Positions 35,305 to 43,855 of a stretch of 55,500 nucleotides of DNA are shown here, piece by piece (the first letter of the stretch is position 1; every line of letters begins with the position of its first letter). Origin of the DNA: Pseudogemmobacter bohemicus (lineage in GTDB: Bacteria; Pseudomonadota; Alphaproteobacteria; Rhodobacterales; Rhodobacteraceae). A program made the position numbers and the translations under genes. The notes below the pieces were generated by a model, which worked only from the letters and a program-made list of their open reading frames with translations, searched no databases and was not told the DNA's origin. The stretch is taken from positions 390,055-445,554 of the forward strand of contig NZ_QNHG01000002.1 in assembly GCF_003290025.1 (NCBI RefSeq), in the 5' to 3' direction.

Positions 35305-35791
35305 GGTAGCAACCACCGACAGCCGGCACAATCCTGCGTGCCGTTCAATTTGTATAACCCGGAACGCCCATCGAGGATGGAAGCCGCCCGTACAATGTCA
35401 GGCACGATCCTCATGCGGATGAATCCTGGGGGCAAACATACAGGCTGCCAATCACGCGGCACTCCGGCATCAGGCCGCTGGCGCATTACAGCCGTAGCGT
35501 TATCAGTGTTGATACGGCTGCATTGTTCCTGGTCGTTACTGTCGCGGCACAAGAACTTGCAGGCAATGATCACGCCGATGGACGAGAGAAGACCTGAGTG
35601 GATGGTCGTGCCCCTTTAGCCGCACGGACGAGCCACAGTGCGAGGATGTGACTGTCTGGACGCAGGGGATCCCCCGGGGCAGGCTGCGCAGAGACCGGGT
35701 CCATATCGGCACAGGCATTTGCAGCACAAGCATCCGCTCAACCCCGCCCCCTCGGAGCATGCCGGGGGCGCGCTTCCCCTGAACAGGGATA
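35305..35791. other. Gap upstream of the ArsR-rhodanese gene
   Basis: About 490 bases without a convincing gene. A minus-strand frame from 35573 to 35280 contains a plausible-looking stretch (RMRIVPDIVRAASILDG, then SGLYKLNGTQDCAGCRW) that may be a gene remnant, but I cannot name a family and there is no ribosome site. No terminator or further operator was seen. Confidence 0.35.
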
Positions 35792-36106
35792 GTGCTTTGT
35801 CTGGCTCTGTGCTTCTCGCTTTTCAGCCAGGCTTACAGCCATGCTCCGGAAGCCCTGGTGGAAGGGCAGTGTGTCATGGCGGCAATCGAAGAGCATGGTC
35901 ATGCCCATGGCCCGGTTGGCCAAAATGCCGCAGACCACGGCCATCAGACCGCAGAGATCGTCGTAGCTGCTGAAACCATATCCCCGATCCTTTCCCACCG
36001 CCGGCCGCACGGCCTGCGGGCGGCAACCCGCCCGAGGGCATCGCGCGGGATGGCCTCAGGCAACCTCCGAGACCTGCTGCTGTCTGAGCCGGGCCTGATG
36101 GCCTGA
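35792..36106 (+). CDS. Unrecognised secreted His-rich small protein (possible remnant)
   Basis: This 104-codon frame starts at GTG with a hydrophobic leader (LCLALCFSLFSQAYS) that could be a signal peptide, then an acidic His-containing region (EEHGHAHGPVGQ, DHGHQTAE). The C-terminal third is Arg-rich and lacks obvious structure. It precedes a broken HupE/UreJ gene by 37 bases. Histidine clusters after a signal peptide suggest periplasmic metal binding, but I do not recognise the family and it may be a frameshifted relic. Confidence 0.35.
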   Translation: MLCLALCFSLFSQAYSHAPEALVEGQCVMAAIEEHGHAHGPVGQNAADHGHQTAEIVVAAETISPILSHRRPHGLRAATRPRASRGMASGNLRDLLLSEPGLMA

Positions 36107-36143
36107 CAGATCAACAACATCTTTGGAAAAAACACTGAACTCC

Positions 36144-36350
36144 ATGCGAACTGCCCGCGTCACGCGGTTGCAGGCGCGCGGGCTGGTGGCAGGTCTCCTG
36201 CTGTTCAGCCTCTGCCTGCTGGTGGCTGGGGCCGCCTTTGCCCATGCCGTCACCCTGGGTGACCAAGGCTATATCCAGGAAGTCACCGGGTGAAGGTCAT
36301 GCCCTTCATCTGTCTCGGGGCCAAACACATGGTGACCGGATTCGATCGCG
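36144..36350 (+). pseudogene. 5' fragment of a HupE/UreJ-family protein
   Basis: ATG at 36144 opens a signal peptide (GLLLFSLCLLVAGAAFAHA) followed by VTLGDQGYIQEVTG and then TGA at 36291. In another frame the protein continues VKVMPFICLGAKHMVTGFD, which is the normal next block of HupE/UreJ-type Ni/Co carriers before the HLLFL helix. After that, similarity ends. It therefore has a frameshift and is truncated. It is consistent with loss of a second Ni/Co gene near the DmeR-type system. Confidence 0.7.
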
Positions 36351-36362
36351 GTTTGAAGAATG

Positions 36363-36707
36363 TCAGCCGTTGATCTGAAACAAAGCCCAGGCAACGAGAA
36401 ATGAAAGCACCGGGGCCAGAAGACCCGCACGCATGACAAGGGTGAAACCCCCGGCTCTGCTCTCATCCGCGCGACTTGCCCGGACGAGGACAGAGGCCCA
36501 TGCCCACCAAAAATACAGCCCCGGAAGTATCCATGGCCCCCAGAAGCCTGATATGGCCGCTGTCTGTGGCGAGGTGTCGGGGGAGGGATGCAGCAGAAAG
36601 ACTGCGACCGGCAGCGCAATCGCGGCAAGAAAGAAGGCCGCCAGCCCCAGCAGGGCCAGCCGCCAGAGCGCCACAGACCGATCCGGATCGGCGAGCAGGT
36701 TTTTCAT
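36363..36707 (-). CDS. Small three-helix membrane protein of the phnDCE-like operon
   Basis: The product is 114 residues with helices LALLGLAAFFLAAIALPVA, GPWILPGLYFWWAWASVLV and GLLAPVLSFLVAWALFQI. I recognise no family. The ATG at 36707 overlaps the stop of the upstream permease gene (TGATG), so it is translationally coupled and is probably the last gene of the operon beginning at 40993. A GTG at 36710 is an alternative start. Confidence 0.65.
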   Translation of the reverse strand: MKNLLADPDRSVALWRLALLGLAAFFLAAIALPVAVFLLHPSPDTSPQTAAISGFWGPWILPGLYFWWAWASVLVRASRADESRAGGFTLVMRAGLLAPVLSFLVAWALFQING

Positions 36708-37492
36708 CACCGCAACCGGCGCCGCAGCGCATTGTTGACCAGTTCGATCATCACAATGATCGCGATCACCACAAGCGCCAGCGTTGCCACCTTGTCGTAT
36801 TGGAAGGAGCGCACATAGGTCTGGATATAGAAACCGATCCCCCCGGCACCCACGATGCCAAGGATCAGGGACTCGCGCAGGTTCATCTCGAACCGGAACA
36901 GCGTATCGCGCAGGATATCCGGGGCGATTTGCGGCCAGGCCCCAAAACGCATGCGCTGGACAAAAGAGGCGCCGGCGCTTTCCAGCGCCTCGACCGGCTC
37001 GGGCGCGATGCTTTCAATGGCCTCGGAATAGAATTTGGCCAGCATGCCCGTTGCATGAAAGGCGATGGCCAGGATCCCCGGCAAGGCGCCAAGGCCAACC
37101 GCCCCCACCATCAACATGGCGACGAGTATCAGAGGGATGCCCCGGATGACCGCCAGCAGGGCCTTGACCGGCACATGAACCCAGGCAGGCGTAAGGTTCT
37201 GGGCACCCAGAATGCCGAAGCCGATCGACAGCACGATACAACCGACCGTGCCCAGAATGGCGATACGCAGGGTTTCCGCCGTTGAAGCCCATGCCACCGA
37301 AAGCACCGACAGATCGGGCGGCACCATCCGGCCCAGAAACTCGACGATCCGCGGGCCGCTTTCGGCAAGGCGGCTGAGCTCCAGCTCCGGGTCAGCGGCG
37401 GCCCAGATCAGCACAGCAGCGACCACAGCCCAGGTGACAAAGCTGCCAAATGCGCTGCGCCGGATCCCCTCATAGTCACGCGGCGCGGACAT
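36707..37492 (-). CDS. PhnE-like ABC transporter permease
   Basis: The product is 261 residues with about six helices. The EAA-type loop APEPVEALESAGASFVQRM and RESLILGIVGAGGIGFYI are typical of PhnE permeases of the phosphonate/phosphate-type ABC family. I chose the ATG at 37492, which overlaps the ATPase gene end by 17 bases; upstream codons in the frame belong to that gene. Classic PhnE imports phosphonates. Here the operon has Fur-type boxes and a di-heme cytochrome rather than C-P lyase genes, so another substrate, possibly iron-related, is more likely. Confidence 0.8.
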   Translation of the reverse strand: MSAPRDYEGIRRSAFGSFVTWAVVAAVLIWAAADPELELSRLAESGPRIVEFLGRMVPPDLSVLSVAWASTAETLRIAILGTVGCIVLSIGFGILGAQNLTPAWVHVPVKALLAVIRGIPLILVAMLMVGAVGLGALPGILAIAFHATGMLAKFYSEAIESIAPEPVEALESAGASFVQRMRFGAWPQIAPDILRDTLFRFEMNLRESLILGIVGAGGIGFYIQTYVRSFQYDKVATLALVVIAIIVMIELVNNALRRRLR

Positions 37493-38237
37493 CTGACGCC
37501 CCCTTGTAGATCGCGGCGAGCCTCTCCTCATCCAGATCGGCGGGTCTCCCGTCGAAGACAATGCGCCCGGCATCCATGGCGATGAAGCGATCAACATGGG
37601 GCGCGATAAGCTGCGGCTGGTGCGAGGACAGGATCAGGGTCGCCCCGCGCTGGCGGACGATGGCTTGCAAAAGCTGCAAGACGGTTGCGGCGGTTTCCGG
37701 GTCAAGGCTGCTGATCGGCTCATCGGCCAGGATCATCGCGGGTTCCTGCGCCAGACAGCGCGCAATGGCGACCCGTTGCCTTTGCCCGCCACTCAGCCTG
37801 TCAACGCGCCGCCCTGCCAGATCGGCCAGGCCCACCTCGGCCAGCGCGGCATGGGCGATCTGATGGTCCCGGGGTGAAAACCGCCCCGTCAGACTGGCCC
37901 AGGGAGAGATATGCCCAAGGCGTCCGTTCAGCACATTGGCGTGCAGATCAAGGCGTTCGACCAGGGCATAGCTTTGGAAGATGAACCCCACCTGCCGGCG
38001 CCATGCGCGGGGCGGACGGCGGGTGGGGTCAAGCTCCTGGTCCAGCACCCTGGCCCGGCCCTGCCAGCCCCGAAGCCGCCCGTCCAACAGCCGCATCAGC
38101 GTGCTTTTCCCGGCACCGGAGGCGCCGATCAGCGCCACCCGCTGGCCCTGCGGAATGCGCAGATCCGGCACCGAAAGCGCGGCTGCCGTTGTGGCCTGAT
38201 AGGCAAAGGAAATGCTTTTCAGCGCAACCGCATCCAT
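37476..38237 (-). CDS. PhnC-like ABC transporter ATPase
   Basis: The 253-residue ATPase has Walker A IGASGAGKSTLMRLLDG, the Q-loop in GFIFQSYALVERLDLHANVL (PhnC-like), signature RLSGGQRQRVAIARCLAQ, Walker B MILADEPISSLDPE and the H-loop SSHQ. The start at 38237 lies four bases after the binding-protein gene stop; upstream in-frame codons lie inside that gene. It energises the PhnE-like permease. Confidence 0.85.
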   Translation of the reverse strand: MDAVALKSISFAYQATTAAALSVPDLRIPQGQRVALIGASGAGKSTLMRLLDGRLRGWQGRARVLDQELDPTRRPPRAWRRQVGFIFQSYALVERLDLHANVLNGRLGHISPWASLTGRFSPRDHQIAHAALAEVGLADLAGRRVDRLSGGQRQRVAIARCLAQEPAMILADEPISSLDPETAATVLQLLQAIVRQRGATLILSSHQPQLIAPHVDRFIAMDAGRIVFDGRPADLDEERLAAIYKGASDVRAA

Positions 38238-38241
38238 TGGA

Positions 38242-39126
38242 TTACTGCAAAAGCCCCCAGGCACGCGCCATCTGCCGGACCTCTTCATAAGACGCCAGAT
38301 CGGCGGGCACATAGCCGTCGGGATTGTAGACATAGCGCAGCAGCGGGCGCAGTTCCGGCTCATTCAGCCGCATCATTGCCGTGACAAAGGCGGCCTGCAG
38401 CGCGGGGTCCAGATCGGGGCGCGCGATGACACTGTGCGAGGGGATGGGGCGCGACTCTGCGATCCATGTCACCTCAACCTGCTGTGCCGGGGTGAGCAGA
38501 AGGTCAGCATACTGGCTGCTGCCCGCCGCATCGACCAGACCATTGGCCAAAGCCTGAATGGATTGCTGATAACCCCCCGCAAAAATCACCCGGTCAAAGA
38601 AAGTGCCGGGATCGCCGCCGCGCTTGATCAGCCCGGCCTCGGCGAACAGATCCAGCGGGTAGAAATAGCCCGATTCCGAGATCGGGTCAGCGAAGGCGAT
38701 CTTCTTGCCGCGCAACTGGTCCAGCGTGGTGATGCCGCTGTCACGGCGCACGAAAATCCGCGACGTGTAGCTTGGTTTGCCGAAATAGACCTCCTGCAGG
38801 ATGGCCACGGCACCGGCATATTCATTGGCCAGAACGTAAGGCAGGGCGCCCAGGAAGGAGATATCGGCATCGCCATTGCGCAGGGCCTCGACCGCTGCCG
38901 CATGATCCGAGGTGACAAAGCCCCGGACAGGCATGCCAAGCTCGGCACTCAGCCAGTCGGTGATGCCCTTGATGTCATCCAGCAGCTTTTGCGGATCTTC
39001 CTGCGGGACGAAGGCCAGTGTCAGCCCCTCCGATTGCGCAAGCGCGACCTGGGGGGCAAGCCCAAGCGCCAGTCCCCCCAGAAGCAACCCGCGCCGACCG
39101 ATGGCCAGATCAATACATGTCTTCAT
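38242..39126 (-). CDS. PhnD-like periplasmic substrate-binding protein
   Basis: The 294-residue protein has a Tat-like signal (GRRGLLLGGLALGLAPQVALA). LTLAFVPQEDPQKLLDDIKG and ADISFLGALPYVLANEYAG match the phosphonate-binding-like (PhnD/PtxB) fold. The ATG at 39126 overlaps the cytochrome gene by 17 bases. The ligand is not known. The Asp/Ser residues that grip phosphonate in PhnD cannot be checked here by eye with confidence. Confidence 0.82.
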   Translation of the reverse strand: MKTCIDLAIGRRGLLLGGLALGLAPQVALAQSEGLTLAFVPQEDPQKLLDDIKGITDWLSAELGMPVRGFVTSDHAAAVEALRNGDADISFLGALPYVLANEYAGAVAILQEVYFGKPSYTSRIFVRRDSGITTLDQLRGKKIAFADPISESGYFYPLDLFAEAGLIKRGGDPGTFFDRVIFAGGYQQSIQALANGLVDAAGSSQYADLLLTPAQQVEVTWIAESRPIPSHSVIARPDLDPALQAAFVTAMMRLNEPELRPLLRYVYNPDGYVPADLASYEEVRQMARAWGLLQ

Positions 39127-40993
39127 CGTGGCGCTCCTGCAGATCCTTGAAACTGGCCCAGATTTCGCCCGCGCCATCCCAGTCATCGCGGCCGACCGCA
39201 GCACGCATCCCGTCCAGCAAACCGGCCATTTCCAGAACCCGCGTGCGCGCCGCGCTGTTGACCATCGCGGTCGAATCGAGAGCAAGATCGCCGGCCACCG
39301 TCTCCAGCATGAGAATGGCGTTTTCCGCGTCCCGGCTTTTTGCCAGCGTGTCATAGGTGCTGGCGAAGGTCGTCAGCTCTTCCCATGCGAGGCGGAACGC
39401 GGAATTGCGGCCCTCGAAAGTCTGATAGGGCTCGTCTGCTGCGCCGATCGCTTCCAGATAGGCGGTCAGATCGGCGCGTTCATTTTCGCCGAGTTCAAGC
39501 TTGTAGCGGGTGTCGAACCAGTCAACGACACTGGCAAGTGTGGGCAGTGAGCCGTCGTGGAAATAGGGTGCGGTGTAGACGGTGCCGAGCAGGGTTGGCG
39601 TGTCGAAGGCACCATCGCGCGCGCCCTCATAACTGCCGGTTTTCGAGCCGATATCATAAGCCTTACGGTCGAGGAAGTTCGATGACGGCACATGGCAGGA
39701 GGAACAGGCCATGCCGTCCATCTGCGGAAAGGGTTTGCGGAACAGCGCTTCACCGCGCAACTCGGCCTCACTGGCGCCTGCGGTCAGGCGACCGAGATTG
39801 TCGATGCGCGCATTCGGCAGAAAGTCGAACTCCAGCATGTAGGCCAGCAACGCATCGAGCTGATACGGGGTCGGCTCAGGCCCGCCGAACTCGTTGACGA
39901 TGACATTGCGGTTGAATTCATTGAGGCTGGCAAAGCGCCCGTCGCGACCATAGGGCGCCGTGAACCGCGTCCCCCGCAGCGAGGGAATATCGAGGCTGTC
40001 GCCGCGCCAGTCATTGAAGCCGGGGTTGAAGAAAGATCCGCGCACATCCGCCGCACCGGGTTGATGGCTGATGCCGGGGATAAAGAAGCGCTGGTTGATG
40101 TCGCTGCGGTTATGGCAGGTGGAGCAGGTGATCCCCAGGGATTTTGCCGGTTCGCCAAAGATATTGGGGCTGTCGAACAGCATGTCGCCGTAAGCCACCA
40201 GCGGCAGATCGGTCTCGTCAATGCCACGTTCTTCAAAATTCAGAACCAGCATCGGGAAAGGATCCTGATCCATCAGATCGCTGCCCGGCGGCAGCCAGGG
40301 GGCGACCTGAACCTCTCCCTTTGCAGCGACAATGGTTTCCGGCAAGGGGGTCAGGCCATCCCGCTCGGTAAAATCTGCGGGTTCAAAATTTGCCAGCAGG
40401 TAGGTTTCGATCGTGGCGCGCGCCTCGGCAAAGTCCTGAGCATTTCCCGCAATCGCGCCCACGCCCATGATCCCGGCACTGCCGGCTGCTCCGACAATGT
40501 CCAGCCATGCCGCACCGACCCGACGCCCGCCTTCCGGATCGACCTCCATCACGAAGCTTTCGAACCCGCGATAATAGGCCTGCGCCTCACGGATCTTGCG
40601 CTGCGCAAGCCCCGGATCGGCCAGCCCCGCTTCGGCTTCTGCCAGCGCCTGACGTGTCATAACAGAAAGGCCGCGTGTCGAGGCTTCATACAGAGCCTGC
40701 GCGTCTTCGGCTTCGATTGCGGCCAGAACCGCTGCGCCAATTCCATCGGGCAGCGCATCGAAGTAGCCCTGCCCCGGGCGGGCAATCGAGGCACTTGGCA
40801 GGGGGGCCGCGTAGGATTCACGAATGCGATCCCATTGTGGCGGAACCAGATCCGCAAGGAACAGGCCGGTGCGGTAGCTGGCCGTCGCAGGATGCCAGGG
40901 CACTTCCTTCACAACATCGGCTGACGCGGAGAAGGCAGACAGGCAGGCCGCCAGGGCAAGTGTCGCCGCCGTGGCTCTCAATATGGATCGCAT
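39110..40993 (-). CDS. Di-heme cytochrome c peroxidase-like (MauG/CcpA family) protein
   Basis: The product is 627 residues with signal peptide LRATAATLALAACLSAFSAS. Residues 25-260 form a long N-terminal extension without recognised domain. Two c-type heme motifs, CSTCH (about 290) and CSSCH (about 430), lie in a CCP/MauG-like region (GISHQPGAADVRGSFFNPG, SLRGTRFTAPYGRDGRF, GTVYTAPYFHDGSLPTL). Canonical CCP proteins are about 320-350 residues, so this is nearly twice as long. The start at 40993 has AAAGGG upstream. It is the first gene of a coupled operon with an ABC importer and is preceded by two Fur-type boxes. An iron-linked redox step before uptake is a reasonable inference. Confidence 0.8.
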   Translation of the reverse strand: MRSILRATAATLALAACLSAFSASADVVKEVPWHPATASYRTGLFLADLVPPQWDRIRESYAAPLPSASIARPGQGYFDALPDGIGAAVLAAIEAEDAQALYEASTRGLSVMTRQALAEAEAGLADPGLAQRKIREAQAYYRGFESFVMEVDPEGGRRVGAAWLDIVGAAGSAGIMGVGAIAGNAQDFAEARATIETYLLANFEPADFTERDGLTPLPETIVAAKGEVQVAPWLPPGSDLMDQDPFPMLVLNFEERGIDETDLPLVAYGDMLFDSPNIFGEPAKSLGITCSTCHNRSDINQRFFIPGISHQPGAADVRGSFFNPGFNDWRGDSLDIPSLRGTRFTAPYGRDGRFASLNEFNRNVIVNEFGGPEPTPYQLDALLAYMLEFDFLPNARIDNLGRLTAGASEAELRGEALFRKPFPQMDGMACSSCHVPSSNFLDRKAYDIGSKTGSYEGARDGAFDTPTLLGTVYTAPYFHDGSLPTLASVVDWFDTRYKLELGENERADLTAYLEAIGAADEPYQTFEGRNSAFRLAWEELTTFASTYDTLAKSRDAENAILMLETVAGDLALDSTAMVNSAARTRVLEMAGLLDGMRAAVGRDDWDGAGEIWASFKDLQERHDEDMY

Positions 40994-41119
40994 AGTGCCC
41001 TTTCTGGCATAAGTGCTCGGAGGGGTAGCAGCCTGTGTCGAATTCATGCCGCCGGAAAACCGCAGCCTTGTTGCGCCATGGTCCGGCGCAGCACAGCCAT
41101 GTGGCGTCGCCAGTTTGTA

Positions 41120-41165
41120 TTGCAAATCATTCGCAACAGTCAATGAAATTGCGAAGCATTCTCAA
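41120..41165 (-). promoter_or_regulatory. Two Fur-type boxes upstream of the di-heme cytochrome operon
   Basis: On the minus strand, TTGAGAATGCTTCGCAA (41165-41149) and TTGCGAATGATTTGCAA (41136-41120) are 17-base near-palindromes matching the Fur 7-1-7 pattern (GAGAATGATTCTC and TGCAAATNATTTGCA variants). They lie about 125-170 bases before the start at 40993. Iron-dependent repression is the usual meaning; a Mur or Irr role is possible in alphaproteobacteria. Confidence 0.7.
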
Positions 41166-41300
41166 CTAATTTCAAAATCCGGAAAGGCCATGGCTGTGTG
41201 CCCTGTCTGCCGGGACCGACCATGGAAGGCCGCAATGCCGGTTGAGGGGCCATTCGTGCAAACGGAGGCGGCCGGGCTGATCCCCGGCTCAACACAGACA

Positions 41301-41333
41301 GGGGCGGGCCGGCCTGATCGAATGGCCCGCCCC
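41301..41333. terminator. Terminator after the PepSY gene
   Basis: GGGGCGGGCC and GGCCCGCCCC form a perfect ten-base stem with a 13-base loop, 20 bases after the PepSY gene stop. A T-rich stretch follows on the plus side only. Confidence 0.65.
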
Positions 41334-41353
41334 TTTATTCCTGTGTTTGCGGC

Positions 41354-42742
41354 TCAGGCCGGGATACCAGGCCTCGTTCCAGCGAGGCGTTGCGCAATCA
41401 GATCAAGCGCAAGCATGACCAGAAGGGAGAGGCCGGTCAGGGGGAAGATCAGCCCGCCGACTCCAAGGATCAGGAAAAGCCCGACAAAGGCCTTGCGATC
41501 CGTCGGCAGCGGCGGCACGCCAAGCTTGCCCGAGGGCCTGCGCTTCCACCACATCACGCCTGCGGAAACCGCAAGGAATACGATTGCCGCGCAAACCAGC
41601 GTCAGGATGATCTGGTTCCACAAACCAAAGGTCTGGCCCATATGGGTATTGATCCCGAATTCCAGCCACTTCGCCGCAGCACCGTAATCGGCATAGCTGA
41701 GATCGACCATCGGCATGCCGCTATACTGATCAAGATGGATCATCCGCTGCTGGCTCAGGTCATCGGGATAGACCGAGGCCGAATAAACCCCGGTCTCCGA
41801 TTGCGGCAGCGCGACCGAGAAGCCGCGATGCAGACCTTCGGCCTGCACAATCTCGACAATGGCATCAAGCCCGATCGGCTCCATCCCGGCCATCATCGGG
41901 CTGGTCTCCGGGACCTGGGCCTGCTCCAGCGACCAGGAGGTTTGCGCGATATGGTTGGAGTGATCCTCTGACATCGGCACGCCGATATAGAGGCCGTTCG
42001 GGTAGCCGTAATTCCCGCCATTGGCCATTTCATTGACCTTTGCGCCCCAGACAGACGACCAGGGCATGCCCGTCACAGCCAGGAAGACGATAAATCCGCC
42101 GACGAAGATCCCCGTGACAGCATGGGCGTCGCGCCAGAATACCCGCCGCGCCGGTGTGCCGCGGACCGAGACAACGCCGCCGCGCTGGCCGCGAGGCCAC
42201 CAAAGCCAGATCCCTGTCAGCACCAGAAGGATCGACCAGCCGCCGACGATCTCGATGATCATCCTTGGGGTGGCGCCGAACAGGCGGAACGAGTGCAGAT
42301 AACGGACAGTCCATGCAAAGGTACTGCGGTCCGGACGCACCTCGAGGACCTTGCCGCTGTACTGATCGACATAGACCGCCATGCGCTCCCCTGTTTCGGG
42401 CTGGATGGTGATCTCGGTGGAAAGCCCGTCATGCGCAGGGTCAGTGTATTTCAACGCCGTTCCGGGCTGGGCTGCAAGCGCGGCATCGACAATCTCTGAC
42501 GGCGCAAGTCTGGCGCCCTCCACCGGGGTGACCTGCATGAAGCGCGCATGAACCAGCGGGTCGATCTCATCCTTGAAAAGGTAGATCGCTCCGGTGATGG
42601 CGAGGGTGATCATAAAGGGCAGGACCAACAGGCCTGCATAAAAATGCCAGCGCCAGACGGCGCGATAGATGTTTGAGGCCTGCGCAGGCGTCGCAGCGGC
42701 CTGCAGGGCACTTTGAGCCCCGTTGGTTGCATGGTTGTTCAT
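41354..42742 (-). CDS. PepSY-associated transmembrane protein (iron/siderophore reductase-like)
   Basis: The product is 462 residues with four main membrane helices. The first sits at about 30-50 (FYAGLLVLPFMITLAITGAI). PepSY-like periplasmic segments follow, then RYLHSFRLFGATPRMIIEIV, then LVLTGIWLWWPRG. Later helices include VCAAIVFLAVSAGVMWWKRR. The conserved helix-loop His (WHFYAGL, LHSFRLFG, AHAVTGIFVGG) could bind heme, as in PiuB/FoxB-type inner-membrane proteins linked to siderophore iron release. It sits directly upstream, in the same orientation, of the Fur-box operon, supporting a role in iron assimilation. Confidence 0.85.
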   Translation of the reverse strand: MNNHATNGAQSALQAAATPAQASNIYRAVWRWHFYAGLLVLPFMITLAITGAIYLFKDEIDPLVHARFMQVTPVEGARLAPSEIVDAALAAQPGTALKYTDPAHDGLSTEITIQPETGERMAVYVDQYSGKVLEVRPDRSTFAWTVRYLHSFRLFGATPRMIIEIVGGWSILLVLTGIWLWWPRGQRGGVVSVRGTPARRVFWRDAHAVTGIFVGGFIVFLAVTGMPWSSVWGAKVNEMANGGNYGYPNGLYIGVPMSEDHSNHIAQTSWSLEQAQVPETSPMMAGMEPIGLDAIVEIVQAEGLHRGFSVALPQSETGVYSASVYPDDLSQQRMIHLDQYSGMPMVDLSYADYGAAAKWLEFGINTHMGQTFGLWNQIILTLVCAAIVFLAVSAGVMWWKRRPSGKLGVPPLPTDRKAFVGLFLILGVGGLIFPLTGLSLLVMLALDLIAQRLAGTRPGIPA

Positions 42743-42780
42743 CTGGGTATCCGTTCTGAAAGGTCTGGGATGAGCTGGTT

Positions 42781-43188
42781 TCAGAACGCTGATGGGGGCC
42801 CCGTAGCTGGCGGCAGCCCGGTTTCAGCTGCCACCAGCAGGATGGTTGGCGGCAGCCCGGGCGCAATGCTCCCGGCAGTTGCAATCGCTGGCAGGATCGG
42901 GGTGTCAATCGGCAGGTCGAGGCCTGGATGGGCCATCGCCCAGGTGCATTGATCCGGGCTGGCAGCAGGTGTGCGGCTTCCCCCGTCCGCTGTGGCAACT
43001 GGTTCCATCGTGACCGCATCGACGGGCATTTCAATCATGCCCTGGCCGGTACAGATCACCAGCATGATGATGCCGTTTGAGCCTATGACCGGCATGACGC
43101 CCTTGCCGATCAGCGCCGTCGCCGAGAAGGGCAACAACATTGCCCAAAATGCGATCACACGCAGATATGAAAGCGGCGTCGGGCCCAT
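42781..43188 (-). CDS. DUF2946-like membrane/secreted protein
   Basis: The product is 135 residues. An N-terminal helix (LRVIAFWAMLLPFSATALIG) leads to GSNGIIMLVICTGQG, a Pro/Ala-rich linker, DQCTWAMAHPGLDLP and a second hydrophobic stretch. The pattern 'helix - LVICTGDG - CPWAxAH' is seen in DUF2946 proteins, often near copper or iron uptake genes. It is 38 bases upstream of the PepSY gene and likely co-transcribed. Function unknown. Confidence 0.65.
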   Translation of the reverse strand: MGPTPLSYLRVIAFWAMLLPFSATALIGKGVMPVIGSNGIIMLVICTGQGMIEMPVDAVTMEPVATADGGSRTPAASPDQCTWAMAHPGLDLPIDTPILPAIATAGSIAPGLPPTILLVAAETGLPPATGPPSAF

Positions 43189-43333
43189 TGCTGCACTCTA
43201 GCCGTAGGGAGGAATTCGGACAATGCGTCAGGATGACAAAGTTGCCACACCCTGATCCGGCGAATGTTGCCAACAGATTCCGCAGCCTAGCGGAAATGTG
43301 ATCGGGTGTCGCCGCAAAATACGAAAACAGGCC

Positions 43334-43364
43334 TTGAGTCTATAGTTACTACAGGACCCAGCTT
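43334..43364 (+). promoter_or_regulatory. MerR-family promoter/operator upstream of the Mrp subunit C gene
   Basis: TTGAGT, a 19-base spacer with CTATAGTTACTACAG, and CAGCTT as -10. It is one of the five shared sites, 67 bases before the ATG at 43432. Confidence 0.72.
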
Positions 43365-43431
43365 TCCTGTGAGCCTGGTCTTCGCTGCCAACGTCAACGT
43401 GAATCGCGCTCAATCAGAACGGAGCGTCGCG

Positions 43432-43773
43432 ATGGAACTTGTCCTGTCTGCAGCAATCGGAGTGCTCAGTGGCTCCGGGATCTGGCTGCTCCTGCGGCCT
43501 CGGACCTTTCAGGTGATCTGCGGCCTGATCCTTCTGTCATATGCCGTCAATCTGTTCATCTTCTCGATGGGCAGACTGACGGTCGGGCGCGCTCCAATCA
43601 TGCCGGAAGGCGGGTATGTCGACGCTGCCGCCTATGCCGATCCACTCCCACAAGCCCTGGTTCTGACAGCGATTGTGATCAGCTTCGCGGCGACTGCTTT
43701 GTTCCTGGTGGTGATCATCGTCGCACGCGGGATGACCGGCACAGACCATGTTGATGGCAAGGAGAGCAAATGA
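43432..43773 (+). CDS. mnhC: Mrp/Mnh-type Na+/H+ antiporter subunit C, without its partners
   Basis: The 113-residue NuoK-like protein has three helices: LVLSAAIGVLSGSGIWLLL, FQVICGLILLSYAVNLFIFS and LVLTAIVISFAATALFLVVI. DPLPQALVLTAIVIS is the subunit C signature. Mrp antiporters need six or seven subunits, yet none of the others is nearby. The gene seems complete. A 30-codon frame (43770-43862) overlaps its stop where mrpD would be expected to start, but that frame has no Mrp similarity. The gene is probably an operon relic kept, or recruited, under a metal-responsive MerR promoter, and may be co-transcribed with merR at 43856. Confidence 0.8.
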   Translation: MELVLSAAIGVLSGSGIWLLLRPRTFQVICGLILLSYAVNLFIFSMGRLTVGRAPIMPEGGYVDAAAYADPLPQALVLTAIVISFAATALFLVVIIVARGMTGTDHVDGKESK

Positions 43774-43855
43774 AATCCGTGGAAAGAGACCGGGCAGGGA
43801 AACCGGTGAAGCATCCGGTGGCTGCTGGCCTGCCACAGTCAGGTGAGGGAACGCG

